Below are positions 16,857-25,184 of a stretch of DNA of 64,000 nucleotides, piece after piece. The translations under genes and the position numbers were made by a program. Where the stretch lies: positions 210,168-274,167 of the forward strand of contig NZ_RYZZ01000005.1 of NCBI RefSeq assembly GCF_003989135.1, given 5' to 3'. This DNA is from Peribacillus cavernae (lineage in GTDB: Bacteria; Bacillota; Bacilli; Bacillales; DSM-1321). How positions within the stretch are numbered: the stretch's first letter is position 1; each line of letters begins with the position of its first letter. Under the pieces are notes generated by a model. The model was not told where the DNA came from. It was given only the letters and a program-made list of their open reading frames with translations, and did no database searches.

Positions 16857-17960
16857 TTATTTGGAGGAAACACCAGCTATTTGTTCAATCGCTGCCTTTA
16901 TTCTTTCTTGTATTTCTTGGATTTTGCCAAAATCCATCGCAGAGACATAGATCGCTTCCAGATCATCGTGCAAAGCTTTCGCTTGCGCTAAATATGAAGT
17001 AGCCTCGTTCATTTTTGCCCGATATCTCCCGGAAATATCTTTTAATTCTGAGGCATAGTTTTCATCAGTTCCCAGGGTAATCGCCACTTTATACATATCT
17101 ATAATTTCATCGCCTTCACGGTTGGGGAAGTATTCATGAGGAGCCGTGCTGTCAAAAATCGCAAGACCGATCTCCCTGACAATCACCATATCCAGGCTGT
17201 TCGGATCGAAACCGCAATGGTAGATTTCCACATCAAAGCCTCGTTGTTCTGCAGCAGCGGCCAATTTCTTGAGCATCGTTGACTTGCCTGATCCCGGGCG
17301 TCCTTTAATAAAATATCGTTTCGTTAAATCCTCAGTGAGGTTCGGTACAAAATCGACGGACCCCTGGGGAGTGGCGGCCCCGAGAAAACGGTGGCGGATG
17401 TTAGCTGGCTTATTAATAAACATCTCACCGAAAAATAGTTCCTTCAATTTCATCGTAAGCTGGTTTACTTTGTTGAAGTCCATATTTTCAATATAGATTT
17501 TTTCCCATTCATCGTGAATCGCTAGCGCCTCTGCAAATCTGGCATAGGCTGTTGCAAAGGAACTGCTGATTTCTTTTGTAAGCCTGACTATGGCTTCTTT
17601 TTCTGCAGCCAGACTGTTTGAATCCCAGGCTTCTCCGAGGTTTACATATTCCTCAACGGCACCCGGGGCCTGTGGTTCAATTACATGGGGTGCCGTGCCG
17701 TCTACAATTCCAACCTTAAACTTGGGGATGATGACTCCATCGATGGATTGGTTGTCTGAAGAACAATGCAAAAATTCAATATCAAATCCTTTATTGACCC
17801 ATTCCTGGCCCACTTTCTTCATAAGTGTGGATTTGCCTGTGCCAGGTCCGCCTTTCAGGATAAATAATTTATCAAGTCCTTGAAGATTTGATTCATATAA
17901 ACTGTGAAACCCGCGCGCTGTATTTCCGCCTGCATAATAATTTCTGATTTTTCCCGTCAA
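16857..17960 (-). CDS. Tandem P-loop NTPase of unknown function (PRK06851 type)
   Basis: A protein of about 367 residues made of two similar halves, each with a P-loop (GGPGTGKST near 38-46 and GRPGSGKST near 223-231). After each comes a matching HCSSD/HCGFD segment and a DGTAPH/DSTAPH segment, so the gene arose by internal duplication. No enzymatic role is known to me for this conserved family. The TTG at 17960 is preferred: GGGAGTG precedes it, and the family usually begins near GKIRNYYAGGNTARG. An in-frame TTG at 18002 would add 14 residues. The gene stands alone with its own terminator. Confidence 0.8.
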   Translation of the reverse strand: MTGKIRNYYAGGNTARGFHSLYESNLQGLDKLFILKGGPGTGKSTLMKKVGQEWVNKGFDIEFLHCSSDNQSIDGVIIPKFKVGIVDGTAPHVIEPQAPGAVEEYVNLGEAWDSNSLAAEKEAIVRLTKEISSSFATAYARFAEALAIHDEWEKIYIENMDFNKVNQLTMKLKELFFGEMFINKPANIRHRFLGAATPQGSVDFVPNLTEDLTKRYFIKGRPGSGKSTMLKKLAAAAEQRGFDVEIYHCGFDPNSLDMVIVREIGLAIFDSTAPHEYFPNREGDEIIDMYKVAITLGTDENYASELKDISGRYRAKMNEATSYLAQAKALHDDLEAIYVSAMDFGKIQEIQERIKAAIEQIAGVSSK

Positions 17961-18108
17961 GTTATCAACACTCCCTTTTTGAAATGTTAAGTATCGTTTC
18001 AAATTAGTTTATGCTGGGTTCCCTTTATGGGTGAATGCCTACCGTTTTATTTATGAATTTTTAGCAATCAAACCAAATACAGCTTTTTTATCCCTCAAAA
18101 GAGTATTT

Positions 18109-19341
18109 TTAAGTATTAGTAGTTTCCACCGTCCGGGCTATCACCGCTCCCGCAACGAGCGCCCATACCGGTGCACTGATATGAAGGAACGATACGTTTG
18201 ACAGCGCCACAATAAAAGCAGCGAGTGCACTTAAGCGATATTTACTTCCGGAAAACCCCATCTGTAAGCTCGACTGCAGGACCCCGATCAGGGCAAATCC
18301 AGCCAGCAGGGCAACAAAAGCCTGTGGCAGAGATTGTATGAACGGGACGATCTTCCAGGCAAATGCGCCAAACAATAAGGTGACGGCCCCTGAAACAACA
18401 GCAGCCATGTATCGCTTGGATTTAGGCCCCGAATCCGGTCCTGCACTGATCGCGGTCATCATGCCGGCGATATTGGCGGATTGCCCTCCGAAAAAACTGG
18501 TGATGATTGAAAAAATCCCGCTAAAGGAAACGATTTTGCGAATAGGTGGATGAAAGTTGGAGCTTTCCAATGCCCCGATTCCCGGGGCTGCATCGTTGCT
18601 CAGGATTAACATCGCCAGCGGAAGCGCCAGGGTCAGCATCCCCATCCATGTGAATTCCGGTGTTTGCAATGATGGAAGGAAAAAGGCAATTTGCTGCGAT
18701 TGGCTACCGAGATTCTCTGTCAAAAACAGAGCCAGGAACGCTGAAGCCACAGCCATCATAACGGGCGGGAAACGTTTGCTATATTTCGTAAAAATAAAAA
18801 AACTGATCAGGGCTGCTCCTCCGACCAGAGGCATTTCCTTAGTAGACGGAACCAGTTTGACGACGTAACTGGTGACCAGCCCCGCCAGCATCGCGGCAAT
18901 AATCTCTTTTGGAACCCATTTAATGATTTTTGTAAAAAGGCCCGACATCCCGACAAGGAAAATCAACACCCCGCTCATCACGTAGCCGCCGATTAACTGG
19001 GAATAGGTAAATTGGGACGTCATCGTTGCCAAAAAGGCCACACCAGATATTGAATGGCCTCCAGTGATCGGAATCCGGAATAAGAGCGGCATTAAAATGC
19101 CGAAGAGGCCGCCAAAAAAGTAGACAGCAAACATCCAATTAATCGTCTGCCTGTCGGTAAAATTGCCAGTTGCTGCCGCTTCCAGGATGATTAATGCTGG
19201 ACCAGTCATCACTAAGGTACTGGAAATTAATCCAGAAGATACGTTTTGAGCCGTTATATCCTGGAACAGACTAGTTTTTTTAGATTTCCCTTCTGAACTG
19301 GATCCTCTCTGTTTTTCCTCCATACTATCTGGTAAGCCCAT
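18109..19341 (-). CDS. BenE-family benzoate/proton symporter
   Basis: A 410-residue inner-membrane protein with about twelve hydrophobic segments. The N-terminal 25 residues are charged and cytoplasmic. The pattern ITGGHSISGVAFLATM and SNDAAPGIGALESS matches the BenE group of the nucleobase-cation-symporter-like fold, which takes up benzoate with protons. No benzoate catabolic genes lie nearby, so the real substrate is uncertain. The ATG follows AGGAG. It precedes the cobalamin operon's 3' end but is probably transcribed separately. Confidence 0.82.
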   Translation of the reverse strand: MGLPDSMEEKQRGSSSEGKSKKTSLFQDITAQNVSSGLISSTLVMTGPALIILEAAATGNFTDRQTINWMFAVYFFGGLFGILMPLLFRIPITGGHSISGVAFLATMTSQFTYSQLIGGYVMSGVLIFLVGMSGLFTKIIKWVPKEIIAAMLAGLVTSYVVKLVPSTKEMPLVGGAALISFFIFTKYSKRFPPVMMAVASAFLALFLTENLGSQSQQIAFFLPSLQTPEFTWMGMLTLALPLAMLILSNDAAPGIGALESSNFHPPIRKIVSFSGIFSIITSFFGGQSANIAGMMTAISAGPDSGPKSKRYMAAVVSGAVTLLFGAFAWKIVPFIQSLPQAFVALLAGFALIGVLQSSLQMGFSGSKYRLSALAAFIVALSNVSFLHISAPVWALVAGAVIARTVETTNT

Positions 19342-19511
19342 CTGATCTACTCCTGCTGTTGTGACTTTTCTAAATAATATAATAATTGGGGCAAGAGTGG
19401 ATTTTTGTCAAGTTTAATTAAAACGATTAAAGACACTCGGTTACCCTATCTTATTACCTCGACAACTTTTGCTTCAGTTGATCGGACTAAATCGGACAGC
19501 TTTCAGCCTGG

Positions 19512-20246
19512 TTATAATCCCATCTTATCACAGCGATCATGTTGGCTGGATAGAGTAACGCCGTAAAACAAATTCCCAGTGACCCTCTGAATCGCTGTCT
19601 TCAAGTCGACTGGGTAGGAAATGACAAGGCATGTCGATGGGCCTGCTGATTTATGTATGTCTAAATCTGCCTGGATGTCTTCCAGTTTGATTTCTGGCAG
19701 CAGCTGCCTTACTTCATGGGCAATTCCCTTTGATCCAACTGGAAGGACAGTGATTTCGTCTTGCTCGCAAAGCCATTTAAAAACAGCTAGCGGAACAATG
19801 GACTGAGGATATTCCATTACTTCATTTCCCACCAGTGGTTTTCCAATGACAGCCAGTTTATCTTCGCTTAGATTGATCATTTCATAATTGGGAAGATGGT
19901 TGCTAATTCCAATTACATTCATCCCCACTGCCGACTGAAGCAGTTCCATGTTGCTTTCCGTACTGCCGGTAACCGGAATATCGATCCCCAATTCTTCCAC
20001 TCCCTGCTGTATCCCTCCATTTAACGCACTCCACGCCTCTTCCCCGCAAAAGTTTTGCATAACGATGGAAACGGGGTCAGCCCCTGCCGCGATGCATTCC
20101 ATGACCGCTACTCGAAATGAATAGTAAGCGACAATATCATAAGGAACTTTAACAACATCCTTTTCCTTGAGACCGATGCCCCCGCTGTTATCGCTGGCTA
20201 TGACAAGAAATTGATGGTTATACGGGATGATCAACGGATCCCTCAT
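19512..20246 (-). CDS. cblS: CblS, alpha-ribazole kinase (AIR synthase-like)
   Basis: A 244-residue protein of the PurM/AIR-synthase-related fold. The SDNSGGIGLKEKDVV segment near 18-32 is the substrate and metal-binding start, and GADPVS near 56 and the TGSTE segment near 93 match the fold. It overlaps cblT by four bases (ATGA). In Listeria and Geobacillus this pair imports alpha-ribazole and phosphorylates it for CobS, replacing CobT. The absence of cobT from this otherwise full salvage operon fits that role. It is the last gene before a gap to benE. Confidence 0.82.
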   Translation of the reverse strand: MRDPLIIPYNHQFLVIASDNSGGIGLKEKDVVKVPYDIVAYYSFRVAVMECIAAGADPVSIVMQNFCGEEAWSALNGGIQQGVEELGIDIPVTGSTESNMELLQSAVGMNVIGISNHLPNYEMINLSEDKLAVIGKPLVGNEVMEYPQSIVPLAVFKWLCEQDEITVLPVGSKGIAHEVRQLLPEIKLEDIQADLDIHKSAGPSTCLVISYPVDLKTAIQRVTGNLFYGVTLSSQHDRCDKMGL

Positions 20247-20737
20247 CGGTTCATCTCTTTATCGGAAAACAGCTTTTCTATAATAGGAGTAAGTCTTGGA
20301 GCCAACAAATGTGCAATCACTAGATTAATAACCGATGCTGCCAGCAAAGACGGCAGCATCGCCATGTAAAACTGCGGACTGATCAAAAATACAAACGGAA
20401 GAGGCGCGATTAAAACATTCCCAATCAAGAAAAGCACAGCAGCACTCATTCGTTTTCCGGCAAGGTATAACGTACCGTACCCCCAGGCTAATATAGCCAT
20501 TTCAAACATAATTAAAAAATGAAAAGGACCAAGGGGCATTCCTCCCAGGATGGCCGAAACGATATGGCCTGCTCCGGCAATGACCGCACCCGATGCCGGT
20601 CCCAACAGCACGGCGGCAAGCAGAGCAGGAAAGCTATCGAGGGCAACGCTGCCTATGAGGGCAGGAATTTTGATAAATGCGCCTGCCGCCGAAAGAGCGA
20701 TAAAGATGGCTGCCCAGCTCAATTTCCTAACAGACAT
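20243..20737 (-). CDS. cblT: CblT, ECF-type S component for alpha-ribazole
   Basis: A 164-residue membrane protein with five or six hydrophobic helices typical of S components of energy-coupling factor importers. Family features include the N-terminal LSWAAIFIALSAAGAF helix and the loop PFHFLIMFEM. It needs the shared EcfAT module, which is not in this window. It overlaps cblS by four bases and starts two bases after pduO. Alpha-ribazole specificity is inferred from the cblS partner and the cobalamin context. Confidence 0.8.
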   Translation of the reverse strand: MSVRKLSWAAIFIALSAAGAFIKIPALIGSVALDSFPALLAAVLLGPASGAVIAGAGHIVSAILGGMPLGPFHFLIMFEMAILAWGYGTLYLAGKRMSAAVLFLIGNVLIAPLPFVFLISPQFYMAMLPSLLAASVINLVIAHLLAPRLTPIIEKLFSDKEMNR

Positions 20738-20739
20738 TT

Positions 20740-21321
20740 TTATTCTCCTTTTCTTTTTCCGTCCCGAAATACGTTCGCACTTCTCACATATTCTACATCC
20801 TTTACTCCAAGGCGGAAATTGATGACACGGGCAAGCCCGAAAAAGTAATCTGACAAGCGGTTTAAATACTGCACAGCAACAGGCGAAACGTTTTCATCCT
20901 CTTTCATGAGCGAAACCGTCAACCGCTCTGCACGCCTTGTTACAGTCCGGGCTATATGAATAGAGGCAGCTGGCTTCGTGCCTCCCGGTAAAATAAATCT
21001 TTCAAGCTCAGGAGCTTCCGCAATAAATATATCAATCCTGCTTTCCAAATGAGAAACAGCTTCTTCCGTCAGCTTTAACGGCCGCTTTTCGGAAACCGAA
21101 GCAAGGTCTCCGCCGCAATCAAACAGTTCATGCTGAATTCGTTCCAGGTCTTCGAAAACATCTTTAAACAGGGATGAATCAAGCTCAAGCATGGCCTGAC
21201 CCACAAAGCAGTTTATTTCATCGACAGTTCCATAAGCCTCGACGCGAACATCATCCTTATCCACCCTTCCACCAATTATGCTCGTTTTTCCTTTATCCCC
21301 AGTACGTGTGTATAATCTCAT
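20740..21321 (-). CDS. pduO: PduO-type cob(I)alamin adenosyltransferase
   Basis: A 193-residue trimeric enzyme that transfers the adenosyl group of ATP to reduced corrinoid. The ATP-binding N-terminus TRTGDKGKT is at 5-13, the GTVDEINCFVG segment near 32-42 and the TVTRRAERLTVSL helix near 127 with its ATP-contacting arginines are intact. It equals B. subtilis YvqK, which also lies next to the btu genes. The ATG follows GAGGAGG. Confidence 0.92.
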   Translation of the reverse strand: MRLYTRTGDKGKTSIIGGRVDKDDVRVEAYGTVDEINCFVGQAMLELDSSLFKDVFEDLERIQHELFDCGGDLASVSEKRPLKLTEEAVSHLESRIDIFIAEAPELERFILPGGTKPAASIHIARTVTRRAERLTVSLMKEDENVSPVAVQYLNRLSDYFFGLARVINFRLGVKDVEYVRSANVFRDGKRKGE

Positions 21322-21333
21322 TTTGAATCCTCC

Positions 21334-21774
21334 TCATTTAATTTGCTTATTTAAACCGTACCAAATTACGTCTACCCTGTCAGCTTTTGATGATAGATCC
21401 TGATAGACCCAGCCTGTTAGATCCCGCCATTTCCTATTTCCTCGCTCCAGCGGTACAATTCCTTTTGTAATATCAGTTCCGATCATCACTAGTTGCCGCA
21501 TCTGGCCGCTTTTTTCCCAGACTTCCCAATCCTCCAGCCTTTTTCTCCAGGTTTCTCTGCAGGTGTGCGTATCCGTTAAGAGACTTTCCTCTTTTATGTA
21601 CTGCTCGATCCCTTCAAGCACAACCTTATTGGCAACAAGCATGCGTAAATCAGTTGGAAGGTCATTGCCATGATAAGCAGAGAACCAGCGGTCAAACACA
21701 AACCCTTTTCCGTTATTATATTCTTTTACCCATCGTGATTTGCCGTTATATGCACCTCCTGTAACAAAATGCAA
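21334..21774 (-). CDS. CobU-like P-loop protein (short paralogue)
   Basis: A 146-residue protein starting with a CobU-like P-loop (GGAYNGKSR, 6-14) and a GTDITKGIVPLE segment near 99-110 that matches the CobU ITxGIVP motif. It is shorter than the full CobU at 24600-25184 and lacks the clear guanylyl-accepting RxxRHxxxR pattern. The TTG start at 21774 has a strong GAGGAGGGG six bases upstream, which places the first 49 bases inside the cobC reading frame. It may be a specialised kinase or a helper; the function is not known. Confidence 0.75.
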   Translation of the reverse strand: MHFVTGGAYNGKSRWVKEYNNGKGFVFDRWFSAYHGNDLPTDLRMLVANKVVLEGIEQYIKEESLLTDTHTCRETWRKRLEDWEVWEKSGQMRQLVMIGTDITKGIVPLERGNRKWRDLTGWVYQDLSSKADRVDVIWYGLNKQIK

Positions 21775-22343
21775 CGCTTTCCCCTCCTCAAATCATCCGT
21801 TTTGAAAGTCAGCTCCCAGCCAGTTCCGTGCGTGACGCTCCATTCCCAAAATGCCCTCTCAACGGGGGCAAATTTCATTAATAAATACCGGATCACTCCT
21901 CCATGGGTCACGATAGCGGTACGTTTGACTCCCTGTGACATCACTTCATCCATACATGCCTCCCAGCCGCTTTGGATTCTGTCCGCAAACTTCTCATAGT
22001 TTTCGCCACCCGGGGGAGTTCTCGTAAAAGGCTGCTCAAGCCAGTTTTGATAGTCACTGTCATCCTGTAAAGCTTGATATGTTTTTCCTTCCCAGGCTCC
22101 AAAGTGAATTTCCCTGAACTCTCTCTTTTTTATAGCAGGTATCTTTGGAAATAATATGGCCGCGGTGTCGATACATCTTGTTAAATCGCTTGAAAAAACG
22201 GCTTGCACATCGTCCGCAATTTGCGAAAGCTGTTCTTTTCCCTTTCTGCTCAGAGCGGAGTCAGTCCAGCCTAGATACGCTTTTCTTTCGTTTGCAAACG
22301 TTAGGCCGTGACGAAATAATGTAACAACCAGATTGTCATCCAC
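21726..22343 (-). CDS. cobC: CobC-like alpha-ribazole phosphatase (histidine phosphatase)
   Basis: A 205-residue histidine phosphatase with the catalytic RHG at 11-13 and the second histidine in VTHGGVIRYL near 143-146. In this operon it most likely removes the phosphate from alpha-ribazole phosphate or from cobalamin-5'-phosphate after CobS. The start appears to be GTG at 22343, with AAGGAG 13 bases upstream, and it overlaps the end of cobS by 43 bases. The 3' end overlaps the CobU-like gene by 49 bases. Confidence 0.82.
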   Translation of the reverse strand: MDDNLVVTLFRHGLTFANERKAYLGWTDSALSRKGKEQLSQIADDVQAVFSSDLTRCIDTAAILFPKIPAIKKREFREIHFGAWEGKTYQALQDDSDYQNWLEQPFTRTPPGGENYEKFADRIQSGWEACMDEVMSQGVKRTAIVTHGGVIRYLLMKFAPVERAFWEWSVTHGTGWELTFKTDDLRRGKRCILLQEVHITANHDG

Positions 22344-23092
22344 AGAATTAATTCAACTCCTTCAACGGAAGCACCCACCACATCACCTGTTATCCCGCCA
22401 AACCAACTTACTATCTTTCTTTTTAAAAACAGCAGGAAAAGGATAAATACCGCCAAAAGCGCCATGTATAAATAAAAAATCGTTAGGTTCGTAGACAGAA
22501 ATACCAGTCCCGGTAAAAGAAGGTAGACAGGATATAGATTAGTACTGGTTTTTCCGGCAGCTTCCTGGAAAAAGTAAGCCAAACCTTCATTCTTTGCCAG
22601 CAGTACTTTGGTTAACATAAGCCCCATCGCTGACTTCCCCAAAAAGGGCATCATAACGATCAGGATATACGACCATGGTTTGATATTTTCAACTATTTCA
22701 TAGAGAAAGAACATCCGGCAGCTCAGAAGCACAATGACAGAGAGTACCCCGAAAGCACCAGTTCTCGGGTCTTTCATAATTTCTAGCCGTTTTTGGATGT
22801 CCCGGTAAGAAAAGTAAGCATCGCTTGCATCAATCCAGCCATCAAGGTGCAGACCTCCCGTGCTGATAATCGTCAATAGCCAAATGATAAAGGCTGCGGC
22901 AAGCGGAGAAAATGGCGTCCATTCTAATAGCGCATATAAAACAGCTGCATATATGACTCCCAACAGTATCCCAAGCAATGGAAAGGTTTGGACTGCCTTG
23001 TTTAGGTAATCCTTTTCCATCGGAAGCTGTCTTCTAATCGGGAAAACAGTAAAAAATTGCAGATTAATAAGAAACCCGTTCCACATTTTCAT
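22301..23092 (-). CDS. cobS: CobS, adenosylcobinamide-GDP ribazoletransferase
   Basis: A 263-residue membrane enzyme that joins adenosylcobinamide-GDP to alpha-ribazole (phosphate). The metal-binding GGLHLDGWIDASDA lies near 88-101, followed by DPRTGAFG near 122, both diagnostic, and several membrane helices follow. The ATG at 23092 overlaps the cobQ stop as ATGA; a longer frame upstream lies inside cobQ and is not needed. Confidence 0.92.
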   Translation of the reverse strand: MKMWNGFLINLQFFTVFPIRRQLPMEKDYLNKAVQTFPLLGILLGVIYAAVLYALLEWTPFSPLAAAFIIWLLTIISTGGLHLDGWIDASDAYFSYRDIQKRLEIMKDPRTGAFGVLSVIVLLSCRMFFLYEIVENIKPWSYILIVMMPFLGKSAMGLMLTKVLLAKNEGLAYFFQEAAGKTSTNLYPVYLLLPGLVFLSTNLTIFYLYMALLAVFILFLLFLKRKIVSWFGGITGDVVGASVEGVELILWMTIWLLHYFVTA

Positions 23093-24603
23093 GTTTCCTG
23101 GCCCCAGCCGTCGATGATCTCTTTGACCTTGTCCCATTTTAAAAATGGGTGTATTTGTTCGACAGCTTCATCAAGTTTCTTGAATTTCTCATTAATCATA
23201 AAGGTTGTTTTACCAGGGGGTAGCTGCTTCTTCTGTCGCAGCATGTTTAACCACAGCGCCCTCCACTCATCATTGTGAAACAGATGGTGCAGATAAGTGC
23301 CAATCAGCCTGCCTTTCTCCTCATAAAACCCTTCCTCTTCTTCTTTATCGAGAACTAAAAAGGGCGATTGTCCATGTTCGGTATTCCAAACGGAATGGCC
23401 TAAATGAATTTCATAGCCTTCAAGCAGAACATTTCCCGGTAAGTTTGTCTCTGAATGCAGGCTTCCCATTGTACGGATGGTCTTTTTTTCAGCTGAAAAA
23501 AACGTTTTTGCAGGTATGAGGGAAAGGCCTTCCTCTTTCGTCTGCCGAGAACCAGTATCCATCCCTTCTGCATCTATTAATTCTTCACAGAGCATTTGAA
23601 AGCCTCCGCAAATGCCGATGATGGTACCGTCATGATGATAATAGTCTATTACCTTTTGTGCTAAACCCGTTTTCTTCAAATAGCGTAGGTCATGGATGGT
23701 GCTTTTCGTGCCGGGGATGATCAGGGCATCCGGCTTTCCAAAGGCTGAAGCTTCCTCCACCCATCTGATTGAAACATCTTCCTCATATAAAAAAGGTTCG
23801 ATGTCCGTGTAATTTGATATATAAGGTAATTTCAAGACAGCCAATTCAATCGACGACTTTTTAGTGTCCGAAAACCGATCGGCCAGTGACAGGGAATCTT
23901 CGCCTTCAACCATATGTCCATTGATGTAGGGAATGACACCTAAAACCGGTATTTCTGTTCTCTCCTCAATCCAGGCTACACCGTCCTCAAACAGCCGGAT
24001 ATCTCCCCTGAATTTATTGACAATAATTCCTTTGACACGTTTTCTCTCAGAAGGCGTGAGCAGCTCCAGCGTACCGACAATGCTGGCGAAGATCCCTCCC
24101 CTTTCAATATCAGCAACCAGGATGACTGGTACATCAGCGAGCTCGGCCACCTTCATATTTACAAGCTCTCTGTCTTTTAAGTTAATTTCGACAGGAGAGC
24201 CGGCCCCCTCCATGATCACCGCATCATACGCTTCTTCCAGCCTGGCAAGGGACTGTTTAATCACGTCGATTCCCTGCTCATAAAAGTCCTCTCGATAGGA
24301 CATGCCGGATAACGTGCGGAGTGGTTTACCGAAAAGGACAATTTCAGAGCTCTGATCAGATTTTGGCTTTAAAAGGATTGGGTTCATCCAGACAGACGCC
24401 TCGGTATTTGCTGCTTCCGCCTGAATACCCTGTGCCCTGCCAATTTCTGATCCATCCACCGTTACATATGAGTTATTGGACATATTTTGTGATTTGAAGG
24501 GGGCCACCTTTATTCCTTCATTCGCCAGCAGCCTGCAAAACACAGTGGTAATAAAACTTTTTCCGGCATCTGATGACGTCCCTTGGATCATGATCCCTTT
24601 CAT
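23089..24603 (-). CDS. cobQ: CobQ/CbiP, adenosylcobyric acid synthase
   Basis: A 504-residue glutamine-dependent amidotransferase that amidates four corrin carboxylates. The ATPase half starts with GTSSDAGKSF (8-17), and the C-terminal glutaminase domain shows the nucleophile in GICGGFQML and the YEIHLGHS segment. The ATG at 24603 follows GAAGGGGG and overlaps the cobU stop as ATGA. CobQ belongs to de novo synthesis, so its presence in a salvage-type operon suggests uptake of incompletely amidated precursors or ring-synthesis genes elsewhere in the genome. Confidence 0.92.
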   Translation of the reverse strand: MKGIMIQGTSSDAGKSFITTVFCRLLANEGIKVAPFKSQNMSNNSYVTVDGSEIGRAQGIQAEAANTEASVWMNPILLKPKSDQSSEIVLFGKPLRTLSGMSYREDFYEQGIDVIKQSLARLEEAYDAVIMEGAGSPVEINLKDRELVNMKVAELADVPVILVADIERGGIFASIVGTLELLTPSERKRVKGIIVNKFRGDIRLFEDGVAWIEERTEIPVLGVIPYINGHMVEGEDSLSLADRFSDTKKSSIELAVLKLPYISNYTDIEPFLYEEDVSIRWVEEASAFGKPDALIIPGTKSTIHDLRYLKKTGLAQKVIDYYHHDGTIIGICGGFQMLCEELIDAEGMDTGSRQTKEEGLSLIPAKTFFSAEKKTIRTMGSLHSETNLPGNVLLEGYEIHLGHSVWNTEHGQSPFLVLDKEEEEGFYEEKGRLIGTYLHHLFHNDEWRALWLNMLRQKKQLPPGKTTFMINEKFKKLDEAVEQIHPFLKWDKVKEIIDGWGQET

Positions 24604-25184
24604 TCTGTTTCCCCCTTCATAAGCACTGCACAACCGGCTTCCATTACATAGGCTTTATCTGAATAAAGAACGATTTCCTGATGAAGGCTTCCAATCATTT
24701 TCGAATAGGCATTGTTCACTCCGTTGTCAATAATTGGGTCATGAAGTACCTCATTGCTCACAATAATTAGGCAGGATGCATGCTCCCTGATCTCAGTGAT
24801 TCCCTCGATTATCTTCCTCTTTACCGACGCAAGGAAGGTTGGGCTTTTCCATTCATCCATATTTTTCGTATAGGGGAACATTTCATTATTTAGTAAAGTA
24901 GTCAGACAATCAAGAAGTACGATACTGCTTGAATCTAGTCGGGGTATCGCCCTTTCTATGGCCACCGGGTATTCCAAAGTCATCCAGGCTTTGGGACTAC
25001 TTTTCCTGTCATTTTGGTGCCGGGCAATCCGCTCATTCATTTCCGCATCACCGGAACGCCCGCAGGCAATGTAAAATAGCGTGCCACTTCTTTTTTTAGC
25101 CTGGGTGATAGCCAGCTTTTCCGCAAAGCTGCTTTTCCCGCTTCTTACTCCTCCCGAGACAAAAATCAGTGATGATTGCGCCAT
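24600..25184 (-). CDS. cobU: CobU, adenosylcobinamide kinase/guanylyltransferase
   Basis: A 194-residue bifunctional enzyme that phosphorylates adenosylcobinamide and then attaches GMP. The P-loop GGVRSGKSSFAE lies at 11-22; RIARHQNDR near 52-60 supplies the guanylylated histidine, and VLLDCLTTLLNN near 89 is the Walker B region. The ATG follows GGAGG and overlaps cobD by 19 bases. It is the complete form; a shorter relative lies at 21334-21774. Confidence 0.92.
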   Translation of the reverse strand: MAQSSLIFVSGGVRSGKSSFAEKLAITQAKKRSGTLFYIACGRSGDAEMNERIARHQNDRKSSPKAWMTLEYPVAIERAIPRLDSSSIVLLDCLTTLLNNEMFPYTKNMDEWKSPTFLASVKRKIIEGITEIREHASCLIIVSNEVLHDPIIDNGVNNAYSKMIGSLHQEIVLYSDKAYVMEAGCAVLMKGETE

